Part shown: positions 12,318 through 24,492 of the stretch, one piece after another
How the letters are laid out: every line of letters starts with the position of its first letter
How positions within the stretch are numbered: the first letter of the stretch is position 1
Assembly (NCBI GenBank): GCA_036250225.1
Contig: JAPZLL010000028.1
Span: forward strand, 310,001 to 374,000
Origin: Cercophora sp. LCS_1
Taxonomy: Eukaryota > Ascomycota > Sordariomycetes > Sordariales > Lasiosphaeriaceae
Direction of reading: 5' to 3'
DNA length: 64,000 nucleotides
The notes under the pieces: generated by a model
The model's input: the letters and a program-made list of their open reading frames with translations, nothing else
The model's database searches: none
Told to the model about the DNA's origin: nothing
Program-made: the position numbers and the translations under genes

Positions 12318-14694
12318 CGGCGGTGTTGTGTGTGTGTATGGTGTGTGGGGGTTGTTGTTGTTGGTATGTGCGGATCAACGCTGCTAATAGTGTGGATGTG
12401 TGTATGTGTGTATGTGTGGTGTCCGGAGACGGCGTTGGTTTGTCCCGGTAAACAAATGTCAAAGACACAAAATGTGTAAGTGGGTAAGCTGCGTGTGTGC
12501 GCTCAGGGTGCAGGGTCTTGATAGTGGTCTGGACGGAAGCTGGTGCTGTCACTGGCGAGCATGGTCAAATTCTCAACCGAAGACGACAAGAATTATGTCG
12601 TTGGTGTTCGCGTGGGACGGACAAGCTAGCCTGGACAGTGATGCGATTGAGGGACAGTAGAGCATCGGGCGAGTCGGGGGTGCAGCTGGTCCGGGTTTTG
12701 ATGTCGGGGCCCGCGATGTGCTTCAACTGTGCAGTAGCCCGACCCAGACCCCAGCCTGCAGCGAAATTGCACTTCCCGACAGCCGCCGATTCTGACGACA
12801 AAGCTCGAGACTGCTCAGACCATGAGTCACTCCATGTGGCTAGTCAGCCTCGTCAAAGGCTCAATCGGGTAAGAGGGGGACGTCGGAGAGGATGGAGGCC
12901 ATGGAAATTGGAGGGCGCGCATTCGCTGGCGTTGGGCCTCGACGGTGACGACGTCAAATCGGGTTGCGTTGTCTGGCGAAAACACAGGCGACGACGGGCT
13001 GTTTGTCGGGCAAGCGACAGGGGCCGTTGCCACCCCATTGCCAAATCACCAAAAAAGAAAACGAGGAGGCCCACGCTGGTGTGCCGCGAGCAAACGAAAC
13101 GACAACGGCCCAGCTCCAGGCGTCCAGCATCCAGCACTTTTCCAAGGCCCGGAAGACGCCATGCGATGCGGGCTGCAGGGCGGGAAGGAGGGACGGTGGA
13201 AAAATCCATGGGGTGCAATCAGAGGCTCGAAATAGACGTCAGCGGCTCCATGGGGCGTGGTGCCGACCACTCAGCGGGCTTCAGCGGCCCCTCCCGGTGC
13301 TGAGGGCCGCCAATGGGCGGGCGCGCTGGACGTTGGGCATCAACCTCATCAACGCCGGCACAAGTTGGGCATATGCCGCTCAACGTGGTGCCGCTCCATT
13401 TGGCTTTCCCCGCGCAGAGCCCCCCTGACGCGCAGAAGTGCACTGGAACCTTGTGGTCTGGAAAATTTGAGCAAAAGCGAAAAGCGCGCATTGGAAAGGT
13501 AGGCGACCGAGACGGTTGGGATTGGGCGTCGAGCCTCACACCCCTTCCCAGCACGCCCCGCCGACGCACCTGCCCTCAGACAGGTGACCATCACCCAACG
13601 AAAGGCAGGAGCGATGGACAGACACTTTGCACTTTTCCCAGCCTCCCGCCGATCCAATTTCCATTCGCTCATTGTCGCGCTGTCATTGCAGGCCTCCCCG
13701 TCCCCGCCGCAACACCGTGGCCCGCCGGCTTGTTGTTGGCTGTCTGGGGCCGCACGACGACGAATGCCACCCGCCGGTTGGGCTCTGGGTGCGGCTCATC
13801 CCGAAACATGTGCTGCGCCCGGTGAGGGGCAAGTCAGAGCTCGCGGTGCCCGACCGAGTCTGCGCTCAATCCCTTGGAGTCGGGCATCGTCGTGGGCGTC
13901 AGAAGGGTCTGGAAGGAGTGCGAACGACAAAGATCTCGGCAGCGGGCTGCAGCGGCTTAGACAACGACCCGTCGGCCCTCTCCCACTCGCGCGAACTGGT
14001 CTGGTCTGGTGCGACGGAATTAAACAGGCCGTGTGATTTGTGCGACGCCGGTTGCAGCCTGAACAGGTGCTCCTCAACGGCTTGCGCAAACCGCCGGGAT
14101 GTGCTGGTTGGCGACGGTGGAAGTGTTCCGTGTGTCACGAAGCAACGTCTCGGCCGACGGGAGACGGGAGACGGGAGGGAGGGGTCTGCTTTTGTTCGGT
14201 CAACACCCCTGTCGATTTCGGTGAGACGAACCGATCTGATCCGGCCGTCTGGGTGTGGGTGGGCGGCCCGACCCTTGCTTGCCCTTGGCTAGCCTTCACC
14301 GCCCGGATGCCAAGCCGCGCTTCCAGAACAACACGCCGAACTTCCAAAGCAATGGGAGGGTTTCTTTATCCACCCACTCCCGCTCCTCTGGCCTGCCTCG
14401 TGGCTCACTGGCGTTGTTTGTGGCTCGTGTGGCTCGTGTGGTTCGTCGCGTCCGATGACACGTTGGAAATGCGAGAGAAAGAGCGCTATGCCGGCCAAGA
14501 GATGGACAAATCACGGCCGACTGGTGCTAATTTTTAGCTCGACTCTGCCAAGCGACATCCGCACCAGACGGCGGAGTCTCCAGGTCCTGCCGATGCCCCT
14601 CCCGGCCTCTTGTCTCCGGCACTGGGCTGTCGCCGGGCCCAATGGCCGCCCTCCGCGACACTGCACGGGGGCGGAGCATGGCAGTGTCAGGCAC

Positions 14695-14702
14695 CATATA
14701 AG
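14695..14702 (+). promoter_or_regulatory. TATA-like box in gene-poor region
   Basis: CATATAAG sits in GC-rich surroundings with a pyrimidine-rich stretch downstream. It could mark an unannotated transcript; no coding gene follows. Confidence 0.2.
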
Positions 14703-14915
14703 GACCCTCGCTCCCCCAGAGGCCCAGACACGCTCCGTCTCTCCCAATCGCCGTTGTCGCGGAAGAGGGGAGCTGCCTGGCCTCGGACTCCGTGTCGGCA
14801 CCGTGTACAGAGGCCATTCTCCGTCGGCCAGCAAATCGACCCTGCCACGGCTCCGCCCTGCGCCTCTTAGCCGCATCGACGGGACCGTAATATTGACTAC
14901 GTGTAGCACCGTGGG

Positions 14916-14922
14916 TATATAA
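14916..14922 (+). promoter_or_regulatory. TATA-like box in gene-poor region
   Basis: A perfect TATATAA in GC-rich context (GGGTATATAACCC), about 220 bases after a similar box. No downstream gene is recognised. Confidence 0.25.
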
Positions 14923-17900
14923 CCCCCCGGGTGGCAACTCTTGCGTCACTCCGGGGCCGCCCAGGCACGGCATTGTGCGTTTGACCTCGCCCGTGAGTGG
15001 CAGCCATCCTCTGCGTGCCCTCACAGACGAATCACCACTGCCGTTGACGCCATCGCCAGGGACCCTATAGCGGGCGACCATGGCTCCAGGCCGTGGGGGG
15101 CGCGGGCTGTTGTAATGCTGTCGTAGCTGCTATCCGCGTCCGGATACATCAAGACATCGACACCCCGTCTCAACATCCCCAACTGTGCCTGATGTTGGTT
15201 CCCAATTTTATAAGCACCCCGACGTCCCCTAAAGCTTCCAGAACACCTGGAGACTGATGAACTGAAAGACGACATACCACTCACAATGACACACATTCCC
15301 GCGCCAGCACCAGCAGTCTCAAGTTTACGATGCATGACGGTTGGCATCCGATTCCGATCCGATTAGATATGATCCGACTGTTTTTCGCGTTCATGTTCCG
15401 ATGAACCGACCCTGCATTATGTTTGCTTCCGTCGTTTCCAGCTCCCCATGAGCTGTTTTTCCCCAGGCCAGATCAGGTAGAACTGCTCACAGGTGCCACC
15501 TTTCCGTTGAGTCATAAGCGGTGAATTTCCACCGTCGTTTGTTATGGTTTTCTATGTTCCACGCCAGACCAGACTCGATCAGGCCACAGCGTCTGCCACT
15601 TGGTGCACATCCCAATTCCCCGAACGAACATTATCCGACGTTGGGTTGTTCTCACGTTTTCCAAATTTGCAATTCCATCCCTTCCCAAATCGAAAAACGG
15701 ATGAGCACTGGTAAGCTTTGGGAAATCGAAAACATGTGTGGCTTCTTCACACACCGCATCCGGGTAAGGTAGGTCGGTATGAAACATTTCCATATGCAGG
15801 TGAATGCAGGTGTGGGCGCCAGGGCTGCAGGACACGTCAGAAATGTGCCAGCGAATCTGGGTGCGGTGCCGGCATGTGTGCAATGGAAAAGAAGAGAAGT
15901 ATAATGTTGAGATGATCCATCATGTTGTGCAATACGAGTGATTAGACTCTGAGAGAGCCTAGAATTCAGAATGAAAAGGCTCGGATGTTGAACTTTTGCT
16001 TCCCGGTGTTGATGCCCCTGATCGAATCGAACTACTCCGTGTTCTTCCGAAGTACCCACCCGAGTTTTTTGTTAGATATGGTTCGTGAGTCTGGGTTGTG
16101 AGTCATGTCCCTTGCGTGGTTGTCCTGTTTGCCCCGAGATGTCTTGCTCGCCTGGGATGTGCTGCTTGGTTAGGAACTCGATCTCACAGGGAAGCGTGCA
16201 GCTATGGTAGCGTCTGTCCGGTATCCGATCCTTGGAAATTTTTAGATGGAATGACAATACCTGATTAGAAGGGTGGGAATGGGGTTGTGCCTCTGGATGA
16301 GTTTGGTTTGAGAGGTTCTTTGCGGCTGGCTGTCCCTGTTCTCTCGGGTACCTTCTCTCGGAGTTGAGACGGAAAAACCCTCCGTTTCTCTGTGTTACTG
16401 ATGAGTTAATGCTTCAAGCCGGACATCATTTGCCTTCATGAATTCTAAGGAGCTTCGAGGGCAGGGTGGCTGCCAAGCTGAAAAATCAAAGTTCGAGCGT
16501 CAGGAACACCGCCGTTGCTCTTCCCTGTGTTCGTGAACCTGATCTCAGAAGGGTTCACCGAGCAGGTTTACGAGCAGACTTTAATGTATCTAGCAATTGG
16601 AATGTTTCTCAAAATGGAATCTTCTTTGGTAACTATACCGCCACTCACCACCAGCAGACACCTGCATGGTAAGCCATCCCACGTAGAGCAAACTACACCT
16701 AGCAGTTGCATACAATCATCCCAACCTTGGGCAGTCACGGATGTGAGCTCTCTGTCCTTTCATTGGACTTGAAAACCCTCGAGCTAACCGGCTGTTACGT
16801 GATCCTTACCGTTGTCTAGCCTCCTTTGCGCCCTCCTGGCTTCTAGTTTCCTCTCCACGTTCTACTTGGCGTAAGTTTCAATAGTATGTGGAATTCTCCG
16901 GCTTGCGTCACCGAAGTTGCTTCTATTGAACCATCACTACGGTAACTAACCCCATCATGGCCACCATGCCTCAGGCGAAGGGGAAATCACCGACAATGTT
17001 ATATGTCATCAAGAGGCGAGTCAACAAGCCGCCCTTCACGAAGCTTAAAGCTGGTTTTGGGCCATGTATTTGACGATTAGGTTAAGCGCGGTAACCTTGC
17101 GTTGGTCATGTCGTCGAAAGGCACCATAGACGGTGGTGTTCGTCAAGGACATTTCAAGGGATGAGTTTGTAAACGGTGGACCCTAGGTCCAGTTTGCTAC
17201 GAAGGGTCGCATCGCGTAGAATATCAACCAGTTACTTCAACACCAACAGACATCTAAGCTCAGAATCCGGACGTAAATAAGACTTTCAACTCCCCATCAC
17301 AAGAGAGAAATCCCGTTTTTAGTGAAATAGAAAATGAGACTTACTGTATTCACAACTCGACATGCTGGCGTACTCATTCCGTTAGCTGTAACCCGAGCTA
17401 GATTATACAGTATTATCAATTTTATGACCACTACATTGCTCTACTTGGTGATATGATGGATATTCAGGGCATCAAAAATATAACAAGTTTACTGGTTGGG
17501 ACATGAAAGGTACACCTATCTACCATGACATTCCTCGGGGCTCGAAGCTTTTCGAGCTTCTCTTCGAGGGAGATGATCTCGCTTGCGAGACTATATGAAA
17601 GCGGATCCAAGCACGTTCTTAGCGGATATCTGATGTCCCCGTGACCGCTAGAAAACTCCGGGGGAGTGTCTACCGACCTGAGGAAGAACAGGGCCAAGAA
17701 CGAATGAAGACCACATCCTAAGACGAGCTGATACGGGTACAAGAGAGTAAGAGGATGTGAGGAGACGGCGGGAAGACAAGCATTGGACTCGGTCAGAAAT
17801 GCGGGTTTGATGACCGCGATAATTAGGTTACATGGATTCATCATATTTGGTCTGCGGCCGTGTGGACCAGAGCATCCGAGTGCAGATGGAATTCCCACCA

Positions 17901-18392
17901 TCTTCACATTTGGACAGGTCATGGTGATATGCACATGCTTGTAAGGTTGTGGCGGTTGAAGATTATTGCATCACCGTGGAAGCTTGGCTGTGCTCTGGAG
18001 CTGGCCAGGCGGCACTGAAGATTTGATGACAAACTTCGCTTTGCGTGGTACGTCACTCATCTTGTCATCACAGGAAATTACAGAAAAAGGCAACACGATG
18101 AGTAATTGTTTTAATTCTCATGCTATTGGGCGCTGTTCGTGGACCAGTCCCCCTTCCATCCATGGCCAGTTCGCTTTTTGCGAATTTATTACATGCAACC
18201 TTTCGCCCAAACGCCTGAAACATCTTGTACCCCTGTTGACCGTCTGACTCGCGGTAGCTAGTCTCCTGTATCCCCAACGCCGAGCCATGCAAATGCAACT
18301 GCACTGCCAAATCTTGAAAATATACTATCAGTACAACCGTCACCGTTGTCGTGGTCCCAGGTGAACAAAAGAAGTAGAAAGCAAAGAAACAA

Positions 18393-20768
18393 TCAGTTAT
18401 AGGACAAGTTGGAGGGTGCCGGCCGTCCCATCTGCGGCGCATACGATGGCCGAGCTTGGTTCGGGTTCGGCAAAACTTGGCTGGCTACCTGGTAGCTGGC
18501 CGACATGGGATGTTGACCAAGTCCGGAGGCCTGGTGGCCGGCGCGGGCCATGGCAAACTCGGGCACAATACCTGTTCGCAACTCATGGCGACGGCCCAAT
18601 GGTTGATAGTGCATCTGGGCAGGGGGCACATTGTTGGCGAAGTGGTACTGCTGGAGGAAGGCCGACGTTGGCGGGTGGAGAAGAGTGTTGACATGACGCA
18701 CAGGCTTATACGGGCTGTTGCGCTGTTGTAGGTAGATCGAAGGAGAATGGGAGATGGGCGTGTGAATGCCGCTCGCGCTGCCTGCGTTGCCCATGGGCGT
18801 CCCAGCGTGGTGGAAAGAATCGGTGAGCGGTGAAGAGTTACCGTATGGCGCCGTGGGGGTCAAACCATTCTGAGGCGACAGGCGCTTGGTAGGAGTGCCA
18901 TAGTTTGTCGGAGGGAATGCTGTGGTTGGTGTGACCACTGTTGAGTGTGAAGGCAGTCCGGAGCAATTGGATGGCACTGGATTGAGCGGCGCTGGGTAAG
19001 TTGTCGAGCCTATAGGGAAGACGGTCGACATGGCCCGCATACCCGGGACAAGAGGAGGCAATGAGAGGGGCGACGCTTGTGGGGGTGCATAGGTGACAGC
19101 TGGGAACTGCTGGGTGGGCATGACAGCTGTTGGGGCCGTGTTGAGCGTCAGGTTCGGCACCGGGAGGCGTGTGTGATCGGGCGCAGTGGCAGGCATTGGT
19201 CGCGGCTGTTGCTGGGATGGCATGGGCGCGGGACGTTGGGAGGGGACCTGGGACGACACCTGGGGACGTGTGGCGGCTGGTGATGGCTGAGTCGGCATTT
19301 GGAGGGAATATTGCTGTTGCTGTTGCTGCGATGGCACAACTCGGCTCATGCGTTTGGCAGGCGGTTCAGTCGGGTCATCCTCGGGGAAGCTTCGCTTCTT
19401 GTGAAGGAGCACCCCCGGCTCAGGCTTCAAAGCCAATGGCGAAATGGCGCTATTTGGCGCAAAGGACCCATTCCACGAGTGCCCGCTCTCACTGGCGCCA
19501 CCAAAGCTGCTCGCGTGGTTGGTCGGGGTGGGCGAATACGTATGGACGGGCTGCGGTGTCAGCTGAAGGGTGCCAGTCGGTGACGGCAGCGGCGAGGCAA
19601 AACCCCGATGCGTAGGCGAGGGGATGAGAAGAGGAGACGGCGATGCTGCTCTCTGGGCGCGCTCCAAAAACTCGTGGAGCTTCGCAAGCCGGACAAGCCA
19701 TTCCTCCCACTGCTCCTTCGAGACGAGCAAGCTGTAGCGCATGTTACTGAGAAACTCCACCTCCATGACGTGGATTTCGTTGACTGAAATGCCCGAGACG
19801 TCGGCCCAGGTCTTATTGGTATAGGTGTTGTCGTCGAGGAACTTGTTGCCGAGCATCAGCGCCACCGTGAACAATCTGTACTCGCTGCCCTGGCGGCCCT
19901 TAACACTCGCATTGGCCAGCTTGAGTCGGTAGATGAACAAGAGCGCGAGGAGGATCACGTTCTGCGTCACTTGCGTCGTCTGCAGCACCGATTGGACCCA
20001 TTTCCTGAAGTTGCGGTTTGCCTTGGCGCTCTCGGCAATGCGTCTGATGGGGGCACCCGGAGGAATTGTCCTGATCTTCTCGGCTGTGTCGAGAACTTGA
20101 ACTGACTCGAACCAGAACAGCGCCGTGACTTCGGCTGCAAAATCTGCCAGATTCCCACCTTTGGGGCTAATGCATACCGGAATCTGGAGGCTGTGGAGGA
20201 CCATGGCCGAGTCTCTTGCCGAGAGCTCCGGATTGTCCTTGGCGGTGCCCGAGTTCGGCGTTGATGGATGGCGAGGAGGCGACTGTGGTTGTGTAGGCTG
20301 GGCATGTTGTTGCGGCTGCTGTTGCTGCGCTTGGGGCTGGTAGAGGTTATTGGATGCTTGTTGAACGCTCGCAGGCGAAGACGACGACTGGGAAACGCGC
20401 GGCTGAGGGAGCACCGCCTGCTGGTTGTAGCACTGCATTGTCGGGTTGTGAGGCTGCCCGTTCGGTGCTGGCCGCTCGTTGAGGGCAGGTCGTGGGCGCT
20501 CAGAAGCCGCCGTCGGTGCGTAGCCAGGGTGGTGGATCGAGTGGTGGTTCTCGTATGAAGCCATGTTCGGCATCTGGTAGGTGGTGCCCATGTTCTCGTC
20601 GGTGGGCGGCGTGCGCAGGCCGCTCTGTGCGAGAGCGCCTTGATACGCCTGACAGAGATAGGGCTCCCCCTGCTTATGTGGAGTCGCCTGAAAAGCCGAC
20701 AGCGTCAGGGGCGGAGGACGTATGTAGGAATTGAGGAGTGAGTTCGGTGGTTGCGCAATCGAAGACAT
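18393..20768 (-). CDS. CLG1: CLG1-type (Pho85 family) cyclin
   Basis: A single-exon frame of 791 residues. A disordered Pro/Gln/Ser-rich N-terminus (poly-Gln near residues 145-160) precedes a cyclin box at about residues 250-350 (FRKWVQSVLQ, LALLFIYRLK, RLFTVALMLGNKFLDDNTYTN, followed by VSGISVNEIHVMEVEFL). The GNKFLDD-NTYTNKTW block is typical of Pho80/PCL-like cyclins, and the long flanks fit CLG1-like proteins. The C-terminal half is again Pro/Gln/Ser-rich and disordered. The family partners Pho85-type cyclin-dependent kinases in growth, polarity and starvation signalling. The gene sits alone between two long gene-free stretches, which is often seen for regulators with extended control regions. 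Orthology to CLG1 is likely but judged from memory of the family. Confidence 0.8.
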   Translation of the reverse strand: MSSIAQPPNSLLNSYIRPPPLTLSAFQATPHKQGEPYLCQAYQGALAQSGLRTPPTDENMGTTYQMPNMASYENHHSIHHPGYAPTAASERPRPALNERPAPNGQPHNPTMQCYNQQAVLPQPRVSQSSSSPASVQQASNNLYQPQAQQQQPQQHAQPTQPQSPPRHPSTPNSGTAKDNPELSARDSAMVLHSLQIPVCISPKGGNLADFAAEVTALFWFESVQVLDTAEKIRTIPPGAPIRRIAESAKANRNFRKWVQSVLQTTQVTQNVILLALLFIYRLKLANASVKGRQGSEYRLFTVALMLGNKFLDDNTYTNKTWADVSGISVNEIHVMEVEFLSNMRYSLLVSKEQWEEWLVRLAKLHEFLERAQRAASPSPLLIPSPTHRGFASPLPSPTGTLQLTPQPVHTYSPTPTNHASSFGGASESGHSWNGSFAPNSAISPLALKPEPGVLLHKKRSFPEDDPTEPPAKRMSRVVPSQQQQQQYSLQMPTQPSPAATRPQVSSQVPSQRPAPMPSQQQPRPMPATAPDHTRLPVPNLTLNTAPTAVMPTQQFPAVTYAPPQASPLSLPPLVPGMRAMSTVFPIGSTTYPAPLNPVPSNCSGLPSHSTVVTPTTAFPPTNYGTPTKRLSPQNGLTPTAPYGNSSPLTDSFHHAGTPMGNAGSASGIHTPISHSPSIYLQQRNSPYKPVRHVNTLLHPPTSAFLQQYHFANNVPPAQMHYQPLGRRHELRTGIVPEFAMARAGHQASGLGQHPMSASYQVASQVLPNPNQARPSYAPQMGRPAPSNLSYN

Positions 20769-23700
20769 GGACGGTTCGGGGAAGACTCGAGGTATGGTCG
20801 AGAATCGCTTGGTGGTCGCAAAGGTGCTTGACGCTGGCCGCTAGACCTCCGCTCCTGCCGTTGCGTCGAGCTTGCTCGAGAAAATCGGGTGATCGTGACA
20901 GAGCGTTGTGCCTGCTCGCGGTGTCGCTCCTTCCTGCTGAGGGCGGTATCTGCAAGGTGAGAGTCGAGCCTGCTCAGGCTTCCTGAGCCATATCAGTGGT
21001 CCGAAGCAAAGTTCCAGACGATGGTAGAGGCAGGAACCTCTTGCAGTCGGCAGTCGAAAGTTTTGGTGTGGTGTCCGGAGGGGAGCAGAAGCTCCGTGCA
21101 GCGATTCTCGGATACCACAGCAAAGGAAGCTTCGTGGTGTTACGAATCTTGAAGTGGGAGAGTTCGCAGGTGAGGCTGGTTGCTTCAAGGTTGCAAAGAT
21201 TTGAACTCGCGAGAATCCGGTCAAGAAATTTGGATTTCGAAGTTTCGTGGGTTTGAACAATGGCAGCAGCGAGCTTTGCCAGGCCTGCTGGCCTCGATCT
21301 TCTGCTCCTGCTTGGTCAATTCGGCGAGGGGAGGCTCGGCACTCGGTGGGAGCTCCACAGGTCAGAAATCTCGTCTCGGCGGTGGGTTGCGGTGGCAGGC
21401 AGCGGAACACCTGTGCACGGCAATGTCGTGAATGTGTGGAGGTGGAGGTTGTCGTGAAGGGCACGGAGGCAGAGATGGTGCGAGTCGAGGCCGCGGTCGT
21501 GGGCGTGGACCAAGACGAAGAAAGCGTCGAGGGCAAGGTGAACGAGAAGGAGAAAAGGAGGAAAGACCCCGGGTGGTGAAAGCATCCATCCCGTCACCCA
21601 TCCATGTGAAGTGGTTGCGTGGTTGTGTCGTTGCGGATTAGTCCTGGTCGCCGCAAATGCTGCTAATTTACTTTGTCCCTGGTGGATGTCGTCGTCTGGC
21701 GCCGCGCAGCAGGTGGGCTGCTCTCCATGCCGCTTGCGAAAGACACTCTCGGGCGAGCACACACGCAAGGCGGTACGGAGGTACCTGGGTACCTGGGTAC
21801 CAGCTGCCACATGCACCCAGCAAACCCCACACCGAGGGGCCGTGTGGCCAATCCGCGGGCACTGCTTTTCGCTTGGCTCCCCACTGGTCCCTTCTGGGTT
21901 GTCAGGAACGTCGGCGGGGTGATGCTCTGGAGCCCCGTTCTGGCTTAGCCCCGCAGCTTTTATCTCGGCATTTTGTGAATGCTGCGTCTGTCTCTTCCAC
22001 CTCATTCTTTGCCTTCGATGAAGAGCAAGCTTGCCCGCGCCGGATGCGGTTGCCATGGGTGCAAACGGGTCAGGGCCGGCTGGCCACAAGATTGAGGGCA
22101 CACACACAGCTGCTCCGCTGCTGTCGTTGTGCTGCTCTTTTTGCTTTGGTTAGGCCAAGACCCCATGGCTTTGGGGGAAGGAGGGTTTGGGTTTGGGAGC
22201 ACCAGGACAGTGCAGCGCACAGTTTGCAGTTTCCAGATAGCCAGCATGGGGTCTGCGACGGCAAGCCACCAGGCAGTGTGCATCCCAATTCCAGCAGAGC
22301 GTGGCACCCGCCCGCTAGTTACGGATTACGCCCGCGTCTGGTCCCGCGGGCCTCGATCCCTCCAATTCCGTCGTCGATGGTCAGCACCGCACACACGCCC
22401 GAGGCAATGGAACACGGCCACTGGCTTTGCGCGGCTGTACTTGGGCCTTGCGTAGCAGGGCCAGACAGGCCTGTGTCGGCACCTTACGCTTTGCTAGTTG
22501 CACACACACACACACTCACACATTCGCCATGGGCCAGGGGTCGGGAGGCGAGTCGGAGGCCGTGGAAAGGCAGAGAGAGGCAGAGCCAAAGCGATGCGAT
22601 GCGATGGGCCGACCGACTGCCTGCTTTGCCCTGGTCGTTTTCTTTTTGCCGCGGTCGGGCACGAGCATCGATGCTCCTCCCTGACCAAAGACACGGCGAC
22701 TCACTCACTCAAAAGGAGCCAGGAGCCCAGCAGCAGAAACGAGGCAGCACGGCAGGGATCAGGGAGCGTTGAGGAGGTTGGAAAACGGCCCCAAGACCAA
22801 TCTGTGTGTGCCCCCTTTTCGAGCATCGCGCCCACGGCCGGAGGATTACGCTATTGGCCCCATGTCTCTGCCCTCTGGCCAGGTTGCTGCAGCAGGGTTC
22901 CAATCGCCTTCTTCAAGTTGGTGGTGCGCCGTGGAGACCTGAAAGGGGTCTTGGTCCCTGCGATGCCTTTCCCTCACAAAATAATCGACACTGGCTTGGT
23001 CTTCGTTGCTTTTTGTCGCAGCTCGTCAACCGAGCACGACCGAGCAAGCAGGCTACAGGGCAGCGCCCCGTTCCCACCGGTAGCTTGAGGGTTTTCCCGA
23101 CGAATGCCTGACATCTTTGAGTCTGTATGCATTGATCATTGACGGGTTTGCCACGCAACACAACCTGTCTTTTCATCAAGCGTTGGTCATCGGGCCCAGT
23201 GTCCCGCGGGCCAAGTTTTGTGCCCTCATCAAGCAGGTATCAGGTATTTTGGAAGACGTTCCAGCCTGCCTCAACGATGCTGCTCTGGCTCGTCGCCCAG
23301 ACCTCTTTTCGTAGTGCTGCCCCTCCACTCACACACAAAGGACGGGAGGCGAGTCAAGGATCCAGCAAAAGATGCCGTCGGCCTCGCTGCCCGCCTGCGT
23401 GCTGGGCGGTCAAAGCAAAACAACCCCGCGGATGGGCTAAAACAACGAATCCCTGGATGCTTGCCGAATGCGTTATCCTGACCAAAGACACAGCATTTGT
23501 TTCTAGTCTGTGTTGGAACTTGGAGGAAGGAGAACCCTCATCAATTTTACACGAGATGCGCGGGCTTGGCGCCGCCGCTGACTTGATTTTGCCGCTCCGG
23601 ACAGCATGCTTCCCCTCCCTTTTTTTTCCCTCACGAAGATTGCATGGGCGGTTGGCAATCCCTGATGAGCATGCTCTACGACATACCCAGGGATAGTAAT

Positions 23701-24121
23701 GTAGCAGGATACATTGCATATACAATTTTCCATACTGGGCACGGGGTTTGCTCCAGTCTTTTTCTGTCTCTCTTTTTTTTTCCTAATAATAGGCCAAGAG
23801 GGTTGAATCGTCCCAGGGATCGCGTGCGAGGAATGTCACCCTCTGCGGGGGGGAGGGCAACGCCGCGCCATGCCCGAAGACATTGTTGGGCCGATTACCA
23901 AGGCGCTGGTGTTGGATTCTGCGAAACAACGCTTGGTCGATGGTCGCAATGTATCCGATGATCCGTTCAAAAGGACCTCCCCTCATCAGTCTGGTCTCTC
24001 TTCCCAACACGACCATGGCATGGTGGGTGCACGCACTGTGCTGAACGATGTGATGCCCGTATTACCATCTCCAGCTGGGTCGGAACCGCACCGCCCAACA
24101 AAGTGACGGATGGAATCACGC

Positions 24122-24128
24122 TATATAA
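24122..24128 (+). promoter_or_regulatory. TATA-like box in gene-poor region
   Basis: A perfect TATATAA within CACGCTATATAAGCACGCG. No gene is recognised downstream, so this is only a candidate promoter for a noncoding or very short transcript. Confidence 0.2.
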
Positions 24129-24428
24129 GCACGCGCCACATAGTGCATCGGACCGGCAACAAGGGGCATATGTCCATTTTCTCTCCTGAAGAGAGGGGGA
24201 GCGGGTTGTGGCGTTTGCATTTTTATCGATTTGGCTCCAGCAGCACATTAAATGTGTTCGACCCAACCCGCTTTTTTGGTCATCCGAGAAGCTTGCTTGC
24301 TTGCTTGCTCACTCGTTGCGTTGAGTGACAATGATGGGGTTCGGTTTGGGGGAACGCGAAAAAAGGCGGGCCAACAAAAAGTGCCTCTTTGGAAGAATGG
24401 TGTTGAATCTGGAAGTTATCCATCTCTC

Positions 24429-24492
24429 TGCCTGCCTGCCTGCCTGCCTGCCTCCCAGCCTGGTCGATAGCATCTGTCTGTCTGTCTGTCTG
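24429..24492. repeat. Two adjacent tetranucleotide microsatellites
   Basis: A run of TGCC/CTGC units (24429-24452) is followed after about 20 bases by a run of CTGT units (24474-24492). Confidence 0.85.

Larger units (their letters stand above)
12318..18392. other. Gene-poor region of about 6 kb
   Basis: No convincing gene. The first few hundred bases, upstream of the coiled-coil gene, contain TG-rich and GTT microsatellite sequence (about 12330-12420). Open frames up to 268 codons occur in 12.5-15.1 kb but overlap on both strands and have random composition, as expected for GC-rich noncoding DNA. The part from about 15.3 to 18.3 kb is richer in A+T and has only short frames. Two TATA-like boxes are listed separately. 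Long 5' leaders or noncoding transcripts are possible. Confidence 0.45.

Noticed and set aside
12497..15081. Overlapping frames of 150-268 codons on both strands
   Set aside because: No domain, signal peptide or codon bias; mutually overlapping in GC-rich noncoding DNA; no splice pattern links them.
17464..17934. 156-codon minus-strand frame with a LASEIISLEEKLEKL helix
   Set aside because: The helix recalls some fungal membrane-protein families, but the rest does not fit and no neighbouring exon completes it.
21657..22772. 371-codon plus-strand frame upstream of the cyclin gene
   Set aside because: Longest frame of the stretch, yet His/Arg/Ser/Pro-random in composition, contains simple-repeat translations and overlaps other frames of equal quality.
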